64,000 nt of DNA from Massilia horti (lineage in GTDB: Bacteria; Pseudomonadota; Gammaproteobacteria; Burkholderiales; Burkholderiaceae_D), in contig NZ_SPUM01000007.1 in the NCBI RefSeq assembly GCF_004614195.1, forward strand, positions 1-64,000, given 5' to 3'. Below the pieces are notes generated by a model. The model searched no databases. It was given only the letters and a program-made list of their open reading frames with translations, and was not told the DNA's origin. Positions 1 to 8,522 of the stretch are shown here, one piece after another. The first letter of the stretch is position 1. Each line of letters begins with the position of its first letter. The translations under genes were made by a program, and so were the position numbers.

Positions 1-82
1 GAACCCAGCTCGCAATGCAGTAACAATCGCTGTCCAACATTTCTGGGTCACTTCAGAAGGCGGGGGCCCATACTGACTATGG

Positions 83-102
83 GTTCCCGCCTGGGCGGGA
101 AC
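83..102. repeat. Short palindromic intergenic hairpin
   Basis: A perfect 9-bp inverted repeat (GTTCCCGCC, 2-nt loop, GGCGGGAAC) lies upstream of mntH. Hairpins of this form are common dispersed extragenic repeats in GC-rich proteobacteria; only one copy is seen in this window, so the repeat status is inferred. The rest of bases 1-189 shows no convincing gene or promoter. Confidence 0.5.
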
Positions 103-189
103 GACGGCAACTGCAGGCGTACGCTTGAACCGCCAGGACCATCCTTTCGCCAGGCGCGTAGAATCGTCCGGCGACTCCTCGGATTTGCC

Positions 190-1506
190 ATGCTCAAGCG
201 ACCTGCCTCCGGACCGTTCAGTCTGTCTGAGGTCGCCGGCACCGTTCCTGTCCCGGCGACGGCTCCTTTCTGGAAGAAAGTGATCGGCTACGCCGGGCCC
301 GGCCTTCTGATATCCGTGGGGTACATGGATCCCGGCAACTGGGCGACGGCGATCCAGGGCGGCTCGCAGTTCGGCTACCGCTTACTCTTCGTGGTCGTGC
401 TGTCGAGCCTGGCGGCGATCGTGCTGCAATGCTTGAGTATGCGGCTGGGCATCGTCACCGGTAAGAATCTTGCGGAACATTGCCGCGACCAGTATTCGGC
501 GCGCACGAGCAAAGCCCTGTGGCTTGGTGCGGAATTGTCGATCATCGCCTGCGACCTGGCGGAGGTATTGGGCTGCGCGCTCGCGTTCAAGCTGTTGCTC
601 GGCGTATCGCTGCCGGCCGGCGTGGCGCTCACAGCGCTCGACACGGTCATTGTGCTTGGGTTGAAAGGGAAGGGCTTCCGCCAGTTTGAAGCGATCGTGC
701 TCGCGTTGATCGCCACCATCGGCATCTGCCTGTTCGTGGAATTGATATTCGTTCAGCCGGACTGGGCCGCAGTTGCGGCAGGCATCTTGCCATCCCGCGA
801 CGCGCTGTCTACCCGTGAGCCCCTTTACCTTGCCGTCGGCATTCTTGGTGCAACCGTCATGCCGCATAACCTTTATCTGCATTCATGGGTCGTGCAGACG
901 CGGATCACGCGGCAGGAAGATGGCTGCCGCCCGCACGAAGCGATCGCCTTGTCACGTATCGACACCGTCGGCTCGCTGCTGGTGGCCCTGTTCATCAACG
1001 CCGCGATCCTGGTCCTCGCGGCGGCAGCTTTCCATAAGCCGGGTGGCGGCAATGTGATGGATATCGACCAGGCCTACTACCTGCTGGCGCCGATCGCCGG
1101 AACGACGCTGGCGGCAATCCTGTTCGGGCTGGCGCTGCTGGCGGCCGGGCAAAGCTCGACCTTTACCGGAACCATTGCCGGTCAGGTCATCATGGAAGGC
1201 TTCCTCAAACTCAAGATTCCTTGCTGGCAGCGCCGTGCGATCACCCGCGCGCTCGCGCTGGCCCCGGCCATGGCGGGTGTGCTGACACTTGGCGACCACG
1301 CGATCGGCACCATGCTGGTGGCAAGCCAGGTGGTACTGAGCTTGCAGCTACCGTTTGCGCTGTATCCCTTGATCAGTTTTACCGATCGGCGCGGCATCAT
1401 GGGCCATTTTGCCAACCGCTGGTGGACCTCGGTGTCGGCGTGGGGAATGTTCGCGATTATTACAGCTGCGAATGTTTGGCTGGCGGTGCAGGTGATGCTG
1501 GGGTAG
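190..1506 (+). CDS. mntH: NRAMP-family Mn2+/H+ symporter MntH
   Basis: Inner-membrane proton-coupled importer of Mn2+ (and other divalent metals). The 438-aa protein shows the NRAMP metal-site signatures: DPGN at about residues 47-50 in TM1 and MPH at 224-226 in TM6, with about eleven hydrophobic segments and family-typical length. The frame is open from base 79, but the ATG at 190 gives the usual short cytoplasmic N-terminus before the first helix; the ribosome site there is weak. The gene converges on the manganese catalase gene with 54 bp between the stops, which suggests a manganese/peroxide theme. No Mur/Fur or MntR box was recognised upstream. Confidence 0.93.
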   Translation: MLKRPASGPFSLSEVAGTVPVPATAPFWKKVIGYAGPGLLISVGYMDPGNWATAIQGGSQFGYRLLFVVVLSSLAAIVLQCLSMRLGIVTGKNLAEHCRDQYSARTSKALWLGAELSIIACDLAEVLGCALAFKLLLGVSLPAGVALTALDTVIVLGLKGKGFRQFEAIVLALIATIGICLFVELIFVQPDWAAVAAGILPSRDALSTREPLYLAVGILGATVMPHNLYLHSWVVQTRITRQEDGCRPHEAIALSRIDTVGSLLVALFINAAILVLAAAAFHKPGGGNVMDIDQAYYLLAPIAGTTLAAILFGLALLAAGQSSTFTGTIAGQVIMEGFLKLKIPCWQRRAITRALALAPAMAGVLTLGDHAIGTMLVASQVVLSLQLPFALYPLISFTDRRGIMGHFANRWWTSVSAWGMFAIITAANVWLAVQVMLG

Positions 1507-1560
1507 ACCGCGCGACCCGCCCGGCAGGCAGGCCGCGCGAATTGTTCATTCAGGACGCCG

Positions 1561-2565
1561 CTACTCCTGCTTGCCGCTCGAGCCGCCCGGGCTGCCGCCC
1601 TGCGAACCTGCCGGGGAGGCGGCACCTGCGCCGCCCGCTCCCGTTTTGCCCGCCATCGCCGCTTCCGGCGCAGCGGCACCGGCACCAGACGTTGCCTGCC
1701 CACTGCCCAGTTCCGCACCGGTCATTGGCTGCGCCTGTGGGTTCGATTCGGTGCGCACTGCCATTTTCCTGAGCACGTCCAGCGCCGCGGTCGGCATCGT
1801 CACCGTGGCTTCGCCGCTGCCGCCGTCCACCGCCATTTGCTTGTCGCGGTCGGCCACGTAATTCCATTCCGGCCCCTGGTTCCACGAGCCGCGTACCTCG
1901 CCCGGCCCTTGGGACATGTCGAAGTAGATGTTGGTAAAGCGCGGATCGCCTGGCTGCTTGCCCGGGGGGAAGTTCGGTTCGATCGCATACAAGGCTTTTT
2001 CGAACGACTTCTGGTGGGCGATCTCGCGCGTCATCAAAAAGCCCAGCGCTTCCTTCAAGCCCGGATCGTCGGTCAGCGCGATCAGGCGCTCGTAGACGAT
2101 CTTGGCGCGCGCCTCGGCGGCGATGTTCGAGCGCAGGTCGGCGGTCGGCTCGCCGATCGTGTCGACATAGGCTGCGGTCCACGGCACGCCGGCCGAGTTG
2201 GTCAGCGGTGTGCCGCCGCCGTACAGCACTTGGGTCACATGGCTGTCATTGCCGGCGCCGTGAATCTTGCGGTACAGCTCGGCCTCGGACAGCGCGGCTT
2301 CCGCCAGCTCGCCCTTGGCGCCCTTGTTAAGCATTGCCACGATGTGGCCGATCACTTCGAGGTGACTCAGCTCCTCGGTCGCAATGTCAAACAGCATGTC
2401 CTTGCGGCCCGGATCGTCTTCCGATACCGCCTGGGTGAAATAACGCATGGCGGCGGCCAGCTCGCCCTGCGGGCCGCCGAACTGCTCCAGCATCAGGTTC
2501 GCCAGCCCCGGGTTCGGCTCGCTGACCCGGACCGTGTACTGCAATCGCTTATTGTGCGCAAACAT
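1561..2565 (-). CDS. Manganese catalase family protein
   Basis: Non-haem dimanganese catalase, 334 aa, predicted to dismutate hydrogen peroxide in the cytoplasm. The ferritin-like four-helix bundle carries plausible Mn ligands: E35, E65, H68 (EELSH), E151 and H184 (REIAHQ), matching the Glu/Glu/His - Glu/His pattern of the family. The last 60 residues are a low-complexity Gly/Ala/Ser-rich tail, which is common in these proteins. The frame is open much further upstream, but the ATG at 2565 is chosen because a GAGGAG ribosome site precedes it and the conserved N-terminus (MFAHNKRLQY) begins there. It faces mntH, which could supply its metal. Confidence 0.92.
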   Translation of the reverse strand: MFAHNKRLQYTVRVSEPNPGLANLMLEQFGGPQGELAAAMRYFTQAVSEDDPGRKDMLFDIATEELSHLEVIGHIVAMLNKGAKGELAEAALSEAELYRKIHGAGNDSHVTQVLYGGGTPLTNSAGVPWTAAYVDTIGEPTADLRSNIAAEARAKIVYERLIALTDDPGLKEALGFLMTREIAHQKSFEKALYAIEPNFPPGKQPGDPRFTNIYFDMSQGPGEVRGSWNQGPEWNYVADRDKQMAVDGGSGEATVTMPTAALDVLRKMAVRTESNPQAQPMTGAELGSGQATSGAGAAAPEAAMAGKTGAGGAGAASPAGSQGGSPGGSSGKQE

Positions 2566-2717
2566 GTGGTGCTCCTCATCGGTTGTGCCGCCTGCTTGGG
2601 CGACCGAACAACGGCGCCCGGACAACAGGCGCTCATTCGTCGATTGACCGATTGACTGTGCGACCAATGCTTGGTTCATCTCAGCCAAGGGGAGTGCCCG
2701 AAAAGCTTGTGCAGCGC

Positions 2718-2868
2718 GTAGGGTGCACGGGGCCGCCGAGGCCTGTGCGCACGCGGTACGGTTGAATAGAGTTTGCGTTCGCGTGCGTAGCGGTGCAAAC
2801 GGTGCGTCGTGGTGGCGCAGCCGCGAGCCCGCAAGCGATGACCGCGTGCGCACAGGTGCGCACCCTAC
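2718..2868. repeat. Intergenic repeat with GTAGGGTGC inverted ends (copy 1)
   Basis: This 151-bp element fills most of the 322-bp gap between the porin and catalase genes. It begins GTAGGGTGCAC and ends with the reverse complement of GTAGGGTGCGCACCTGTGCG plus CACGCGGT. Related copies with the same ends lie at 18339-18445 and 56304-56376. The interior is not conserved in length. No ORF or transposase is present, so it is a REP/MITE-like extragenic repeat. The remaining gap should hold the catalase promoter, but no clear -35/-10 pair was seen. Confidence 0.7.
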
Positions 2869-2887
2869 GAACGCGCTTTCGGGGCTG

Positions 2888-4108
2888 CTAAAACAGCACC
2901 CCTAGCTCGATCAGGCCGCGCACTTGCGAGCCCTTGTTGCCGTCCGCGCCGAAGGCCGCGCCCGGAGTGGTGTCGCTCGCGCCAACATACGAAAGCTCGC
3001 CGCGCACGAAGTAGTTCTGGTACTGGTACGTGGGCGTGACTGTGAGCGACCATGCCGCGCTGCCGGGGCCATACAGCAAATTGGGCGCGCCGCTGGCGAT
3101 GCTGCCCGTCGAGTTGATGTATTCCAGCCGCCCGGCAAGTTTGAAGCCCGGCGTGCGCACCGCCGCGGGAACGTCCCCGGAACCGAAGTCATAGCTCACC
3201 AGCAGCGCCGCCCCGTACGTCGATGCGGAATCCCTGGCGCCGAACTGTTCGAGCCTGGGCACGTGGGTGTATTGCAGGTACGGCTGGAGGACCCACGGCC
3301 CCTCGGTGTGCGTGTAGATCAGGTTGTAGATCTGCTGGTTGTTCTGGAACAGCGGTGTCCGGGTTGACGACACGCCGGTGTGGGAGGTGTTGCCGCCGCC
3401 CACGAAAGCCAGGGTGTTGGATTTGTCGAACGCATAGCTGGCCGACCCCGTGATCCAGCTGAGATGACCTGAGTAGAAGCCATCGTTCACCGAAAAGGCG
3501 AGCGACAGCGGCCCTTGCGCGTAATTCACCTGCACGCCCCGGTTCACCGCGTTCTCCTGGTTCCAGAGCAGGCCGCGCTCGACGTTCATGTTCTGGTATG
3601 TGAACGTGGTCTCCGCGCCGATCACGGTTGGCAGTTTGCCGACCATCACCGAAAAATTCTCGTTGGGGGCGATTTTCAGATAGCCCTGGGGGATCGGGGT
3701 ATAGAACGCCGGCGTGGCATCACCGGCGGGGAGGTAAGGCGTACCGAGCGCCGGGAGCGAATAGTAGCCAAACTGGAGGAAGAACTGGATCAGGCCGTCC
3801 GGCTTGTTGAGGAACACCTGGCCATTGTTGATGTCGAAGCGCCACCTGTGGTCAGCCGGCAGGTGGTTGCTTTGCAGCTGCGCGAAGCCGCTCAGCACGC
3901 CGGTCGCGTATATGGGGCCGACTTCGCCCACGTTGAAGCGTGCGGGCTTGGGGTTGGGGGTTAGCGTCGCAAGCGGCGGCTGCAGCGCCGGCGGCGGATC
4001 CGCGCCGGGAGCCTGGTCCTGGGCCCACGCGGTAACAGGCGTGCTGATCCATGCACTCGCCAATGCAAGCCCGAGGCAGGCGGAGATATTTCTGTAGCGT
4101 CCTTTCAC
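2888..4108 (-). CDS. Outer-membrane beta-barrel porin (OmpL/BBP2-like)
   Basis: Predicted outer-membrane channel of 406 aa. A signal peptide ends near AWA-QDQ (about residue 29), followed by a Pro-rich linker and alternating amphipathic strands ending in the typical terminal aromatic residue (GVLF). Segments such as FDINNGQVFLNKPDG and VMVGKLPTVIGAE-type strands resemble the putative beta-barrel porin-2 family. The start is a GTG at 4108, preceded by GGGAG about 6-8 bases upstream; the open frame continues further without a plausible signal peptide. It is the last long gene of a leftward run, 82 bp after the TRIC-family gene. The substrate is unknown. Confidence 0.8.
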   Translation of the reverse strand: MKGRYRNISACLGLALASAWISTPVTAWAQDQAPGADPPPALQPPLATLTPNPKPARFNVGEVGPIYATGVLSGFAQLQSNHLPADHRWRFDINNGQVFLNKPDGLIQFFLQFGYYSLPALGTPYLPAGDATPAFYTPIPQGYLKIAPNENFSVMVGKLPTVIGAETTFTYQNMNVERGLLWNQENAVNRGVQVNYAQGPLSLAFSVNDGFYSGHLSWITGSASYAFDKSNTLAFVGGGNTSHTGVSSTRTPLFQNNQQIYNLIYTHTEGPWVLQPYLQYTHVPRLEQFGARDSASTYGAALLVSYDFGSGDVPAAVRTPGFKLAGRLEYINSTGSIASGAPNLLYGPGSAAWSLTVTPTYQYQNYFVRGELSYVGASDTTPGAAFGADGNKGSQVRGLIELGVLF

Positions 4109-4190
4109 GGCGTTCTCCCAGGTTGAGCTGCGACCAAACTGCTGACCGCTCAATTGTGGACGCGATCGGACGAGCACAAAGGCTGCCGCA

Positions 4191-4820
4191 TCAGGACTTT
4201 GTGTCGTCGCGTGGCCAAGCCGTGGGCAGATGCCAGCCGTAATGGATCGCCATGAAGCGCAGGGCGAAACAAAGGCCGCCGCCGACAATCGTGGTTGCAA
4301 TCGGCGAAACGTGCAGCACCCGGCCGACGACGACGACGATGGCGCCGGCAAGCGCCGCCAATGCATACAGGTCGGCGCGCAAGACGATCGGAATCTCGGC
4401 GACCAGCACGTCGCGCAGCATGCCGCCGCCGATTCCGGTCAACATGCCAAGCAGCGGCGCCATCACCGGGGTGAGCCCGTGGACCAGCGCTTTTTCGGTA
4501 CCCGCCACGGCAAAAAACGCCAGGCCGACGGCATCGAACCACAGCACCTCGTTGCTGAACCGATCGGTGACCGGATACCAGAAGAAGGTGATCAGGCCGG
4601 CCAGAACGGAGACGGCAATGTATTTCCAATCGGCGATCGCCGCCGGCGGCACCGCGCCGATCAGCACGTCGCGGGTAATGCCGCCCACATTGCCTGCCGC
4701 GAAAGACAGCACCAGCACGCCGAAGATATCGAGCCGGTGCTTGACGGCGGTTATCGCGCCGCTGATCGCGAAGACGAACGTGCCTCCAAGGTCAAGGACG
4801 GCCAGCAGGATATGCAGCAT
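4191..4820 (-). CDS. Trimeric intracellular cation channel (TRIC/UPF0126) family protein
   Basis: Small inner-membrane protein of 209 aa with about seven hydrophobic helices. It has the two-fold internal repeat of prokaryotic TRIC/UPF0126 proteins: the paired motifs GGITRDVLIG (about residue 46) and GGMLRDVLVAE (about residue 132). Family members are monovalent cation channels; the physiological role in bacteria is poorly defined. ATG 4820 starts at the family N-terminus; the longer open frame overlaps the upstream M20 gene and is not credible. It begins 22 bp after the M20 stop, so the two are probably cotranscribed. Confidence 0.88.
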   Translation of the reverse strand: MLHILLAVLDLGGTFVFAISGAITAVKHRLDIFGVLVLSFAAGNVGGITRDVLIGAVPPAAIADWKYIAVSVLAGLITFFWYPVTDRFSNEVLWFDAVGLAFFAVAGTEKALVHGLTPVMAPLLGMLTGIGGGMLRDVLVAEIPIVLRADLYALAALAGAIVVVVGRVLHVSPIATTIVGGGLCFALRFMAIHYGWHLPTAWPRDDTKS

Positions 4821-4842
4821 AAGCCCGCTCTGAAACGAGCTC

Positions 4843-6111
4843 TTATGCCGACAGCCAGGCCCGCGCGGCAACCACCAGGGTCTCCACGCCAGTCTCCAGG
4901 GTGGGATGGATGACAGGCAGGAAACGCGGGTTGTGGTTGGTCGGGATTTCGTTAATCCGGTTCTCCGCCTTCGCCTTGGCGTAGATGCCAGGGTCGGTCC
5001 CGCCGACGAACCAGAAGACCGATGGCGCCTGCCATTCTGTCCCGAACGACCCGAAGTCCTCGCTCGCCGATGCCGGTCCGGTTTCCCGGATGCGGTCGGC
5101 AGGAAAGTGCCGCCGGAACGCATCGCGTACGCGCGAGGCCGCCGCCGCGTCATTGGTTACCAACGGATAGCGGTCCAGCGGTGTGATCTCCGGTGGCTTT
5201 AATGCGCCCGAGGCCGCCGCTTCGGCGTTGGCGATGCGCGTGACCGCATCGAGCACGCGCTTGCGCACGCCCTCATCAAAGGTGCGCACATTGAGCTTGA
5301 TGACCGCCTCGTCCGGAATCACGTTTTCCTTGGTGCCGGCCTGCAGCGAGCCGACCGTCACCACGGCCGCCTCCGTGGGCCCGACCTCGCGGGAGACGAT
5401 GGTCTGCAGCCGCAGCACCGTCGCCGCCGCCATCACGACGGGGTCGATGCTGGCCTGCGGCATCGAGCCGTGCGCGCCGCGCCCGAACAGGCGGATCTGC
5501 AGGCTGTCGGCTGCGGACGTGATGACCCCGCTGCGGCTGCCGATGGTGCCGGCCGGGCCGACCATCACATGCTGGCCGAGCACCGCGTCCGGCTTGGGAA
5601 AGCGCTTGAGCAACCCGTCATCGATCATCGCGCGGGCGCCCTCGGCCGTTTCTTCGCCGGGCTGGAACACCGCCATGAGCGTGCCGTGCCAATCGGCGCG
5701 GTTCTGCGCCAGCGCGGTGGCCGCACCGGCCAGCCAGGTCACATGCATGTCGTGGCCACACGCATGCATGACCGGGACGACGTTTCCCTCACGGTCGGTG
5801 GCCCTGACGTGGCTCGCGTACGGCACGCCGGTCGCTTCCTCGACCGGCAGTGCATCCATGTCGGCACGCAGCATTACCGTGGGGCCGTCACCATTGCGCA
5901 GCAGGCCGACCACACCCGTCTTGCCGACCCCGGTCGTTACCTCGTAGCCGGCCGCGCGCAACCGGTCAGCCGCCAGTCCCGCCGTTCGGGTTTCTTGCAT
6001 GGACAGTTCCGGGTGGGAGTGTATGTCGGTGTACAGCTTTTCCAGATCTGGCAGCAGGGCGCTGAGATTGCCCGGCAACGAATCGGACGGATTCGCCTGC
6101 GTCGTGTTCAT
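4843..6111 (-). CDS. M20-family amidohydrolase (hippurate/N-acyl-amino-acid hydrolase type)
   Basis: Metal-dependent hydrolase of N-acyl amino acids or similar amides, 422 aa. It has M20D landmarks: MHACGHDMH near residues 117-125 (metal ligands), GEETAEGARAMIDDG in the 150s-160s, GQHV, ENVIPD, and a late NHNPRF segment. There is no signal peptide, so it is cytoplasmic. A GGAG ribosome site lies about 10 bases before ATG 6111. It is followed at 22 bp by the TRIC-like gene and preceded at 103 bp by a TonB receptor, which may suggest use of an imported acylated substrate. The exact substrate cannot be told from sequence. Confidence 0.88.
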   Translation of the reverse strand: MNTTQANPSDSLPGNLSALLPDLEKLYTDIHSHPELSMQETRTAGLAADRLRAAGYEVTTGVGKTGVVGLLRNGDGPTVMLRADMDALPVEEATGVPYASHVRATDREGNVVPVMHACGHDMHVTWLAGAATALAQNRADWHGTLMAVFQPGEETAEGARAMIDDGLLKRFPKPDAVLGQHVMVGPAGTIGSRSGVITSAADSLQIRLFGRGAHGSMPQASIDPVVMAAATVLRLQTIVSREVGPTEAAVVTVGSLQAGTKENVIPDEAVIKLNVRTFDEGVRKRVLDAVTRIANAEAAASGALKPPEITPLDRYPLVTNDAAAASRVRDAFRRHFPADRIRETGPASASEDFGSFGTEWQAPSVFWFVGGTDPGIYAKAKAENRINEIPTNHNPRFLPVIHPTLETGVETLVVAARAWLSA

Positions 6112-6214
6112 GGTCGTTCATCTCCATGTCGCTCTGTTTTTCGAGAGGGAGGCAGGGCGAAAAGTTCAGAGTGAAATGAATTCCGACAATGAAAGGCAGA
6201 TCAAGAGATTTTTT

Positions 6215-8368
6215 TTAAAGCCTTGTTTCATATTGGAGCCGCACAGCAAGATGACGGGGATTGTTGAAAAGGCGCGTACTGGCGGTGGTGCCATCGTCAT
6301 ACACCTGGCCGTTGTGCCGGGGCCTGTGCAGCAGGTTTGCAAAGCCAAGGCGCCACTGGCCATCTCCCGCCTGCCAGGCCGCATAGGCTTCCAGTTCGCG
6401 CAAGACGCCGCTGGCCTCGGTCAGGGCCTGGGCGGTTCGCGCCCGATAGCCGCCGACCATGTGCAGGTTGGCGCCTGAACTCATGCCGGAGGCCATGCGC
6501 ATATCGGCGCCCAGGTTGAGAGTAAGCGGGGCCTGCGCGGCCAAGCGGTTGTCCGGGCCAGAAATGCCATCCAGGCGTGACCAATTGCGCCCGAGATTGG
6601 CGCGCAGATCAAAGGTCGGCCAGCCGGGGTGTAATGCCGGTATCGGCGCCCTGGCGTCGAGCTCGATTCCTTGTACGCTGGCGCTGCCGCCGTTGGCCGG
6701 CATGCTGACCCAGACGCCGTTTTCCTGCCACACCTGTAGCAGCATCACGTCGCGGATCCGGCGCGCATACGCCGACACGCTCAGCATCGCGTCGTGCGCG
6801 AAATAGGATTCCAGTGCAGCGTCCAGGCCCCATGCCAGTTCCGGGCGCAGCAGTGGATTGCCTTGGTAGTCGGGGCTGGCCGGGCCGTTGTCATTATTGA
6901 CTGTGTACCTGCGCGGCACCAGGTCGCGCGGCAGCGGTGCCTTGTAGGTACGCGCCAGTGATACACGCAGCTGATTGCGGCTGCTGTCGGGGAGTTTCCA
7001 TACCGCCTGGGCCACCGGGCTCCAGACGCGCGACATCGTGGATGCGCCGCTAAAATCGCGCCCATTGGTGCGCGTATCAAGCCCTTCCCAGCGCAATCCG
7101 AGGTAGGCTTGCAGGCGTTCGCTCAGGGCCCACTCGTCCTGCGCAAACAGGGCCACCCGCCCGACTGTCGCGCTGTAGTCCTGATCCAGGGTGTGGAAGG
7201 GAAGAGCGCCAGATCCGGCCGGACCCGTGTCGCGCTGCAGGCGTGACTCGCTGCGACGCGTGGCCGCCGCATCCCAGCCAACCGCGATGTCGTGCCCATG
7301 CGCCAGCGGTGCCACGTACTTGCCGCTCGTGTTAACACGCCGCTCGAAAGCCCCGGATTGCACGGCACGGTTTAGCCACAGTGTTCCGGCCGCATCGATA
7401 CCATGGAAAAGGTAATCGCCGTCGCGTCCGCTTGCCTCGAACCCGGCCTTGGCCGTCAAGCGGCTGGAATCGACACGATGGGTCCAGGTCAGGTCGGACT
7501 TCACGATCCAGGTATCGTACACGGCGCGCCAATCGGAATCAGGCGATGCGGTAGTCCGCCCCTGCAAGGTCGTTTCCTGCTGCGCGCCGCGTGAATCCGT
7601 GCGCGACAGGTCGACCAGGCCTTGCCAGGCCAGCGTATCTCCTCCGTCCAGCTTGAGGTCGATGCGCGGCGCAAGGCTCAATTTGCGCATGCGGTTATCG
7701 TCCTGTTCGTCGAAGCGGCGGATTGACGTGCCTTCGGCATCACTGAAGCGCTCGTCGATCGTCGGCTGTTCACGCCGCCGGCTTTCGTTGACGGTGGCGG
7801 TGAGGGCATAGGCAGCCGCGCCGGTTTGCCGCGTCCACCGCAAGGTGGCGGCCGGACTGAACGCGTCAGACTCCTGCTCGCCAGCCAGCTTGAGCGTCCG
7901 GCGCGCCGCACCGGAGGCCTTTCTCATGATGATGTTGATCGAACCAGCCACTGCCTGCGCGCTGGCATCCGCCTGAGCGCTGCGCTGGATTTCGATGCGT
8001 TCGATCAGGTCGGGCGAAAGCATGTCGATCGTGAACCCGATCGGCGCCGGTTCTCCGTCGATCAGGATCTGTGTGTATCCATTGCCCAGGCCACGCATGC
8101 GGATCTGGTTCCCGGAGATGCTCAGTCCCGGCTGGCGCTTGAGGGCACCGGACAAGGTGGTATCGCCGAATCGCTGCAGTTCCTCGCGTCCAACCACGAT
8201 GCGCCCAAGCACGTCATCGCGGCGCTGCTGGACCGCCCCCGGCCCCCTGACCTGAACCTGCTGGATATTCCCCGCGCCGCTCTCATCCTGATTGCTTTGC
8301 TGTGCTTTGGCTTCGAGGCCGAATATGGAAAAGGGGATGCACAGCGCGAGCAACGAGCGACGATTCAT
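6215..8368 (-). CDS. TonB-dependent outer-membrane receptor
   Basis: Outer-membrane active transporter of 717 aa. It has a short signal peptide (cleavage near AKA-QQS, about residue 23), a plug domain at about 35-155 (GRIVVGREEL, LKRQPGLSI, RMRGLGNGYTQILIDG, SINIIMRKA) and a C-terminal 22-strand barrel. There is no STN signalling domain, so it should not act as a FecA-type transducer. The last residue is Leu (YETRL) instead of the more usual aromatic. ATG 8368 is chosen over an upstream in-frame ATG because it starts the signal peptide. No Fur box was recognised. The ligand is unknown; a siderophore or a peptide-like ligand is possible. Confidence 0.87.
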   Translation of the reverse strand: MNRRSLLALCIPFSIFGLEAKAQQSNQDESGAGNIQQVQVRGPGAVQQRRDDVLGRIVVGREELQRFGDTTLSGALKRQPGLSISGNQIRMRGLGNGYTQILIDGEPAPIGFTIDMLSPDLIERIEIQRSAQADASAQAVAGSINIIMRKASGAARRTLKLAGEQESDAFSPAATLRWTRQTGAAAYALTATVNESRRREQPTIDERFSDAEGTSIRRFDEQDDNRMRKLSLAPRIDLKLDGGDTLAWQGLVDLSRTDSRGAQQETTLQGRTTASPDSDWRAVYDTWIVKSDLTWTHRVDSSRLTAKAGFEASGRDGDYLFHGIDAAGTLWLNRAVQSGAFERRVNTSGKYVAPLAHGHDIAVGWDAAATRRSESRLQRDTGPAGSGALPFHTLDQDYSATVGRVALFAQDEWALSERLQAYLGLRWEGLDTRTNGRDFSGASTMSRVWSPVAQAVWKLPDSSRNQLRVSLARTYKAPLPRDLVPRRYTVNNDNGPASPDYQGNPLLRPELAWGLDAALESYFAHDAMLSVSAYARRIRDVMLLQVWQENGVWVSMPANGGSASVQGIELDARAPIPALHPGWPTFDLRANLGRNWSRLDGISGPDNRLAAQAPLTLNLGADMRMASGMSSGANLHMVGGYRARTAQALTEASGVLRELEAYAAWQAGDGQWRLGFANLLHRPRHNGQVYDDGTTASTRLFNNPRHLAVRLQYETRL

Positions 8369-8522
8369 GAAGGCTAGGTTGAAATGGGGTGGAAAAAGAC
8401 GGTGCAAGGGCCGCTAGCATATCAAGCCAACATATTCGGAAAATGCGCGGATTGTCACTAAACGCAGTATTAACGGATTACGGCATCGTCGATGCACCGC
8501 GGGCGCGCGGCAGTGTCCCTGC

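Noticed and set aside
1507-1560. A bidirectional terminator between mntH and the catalase gene
   Set aside because: CGCGCG copies can pair across about 25 bases, but the stem is short and no T-run exists on either strand.
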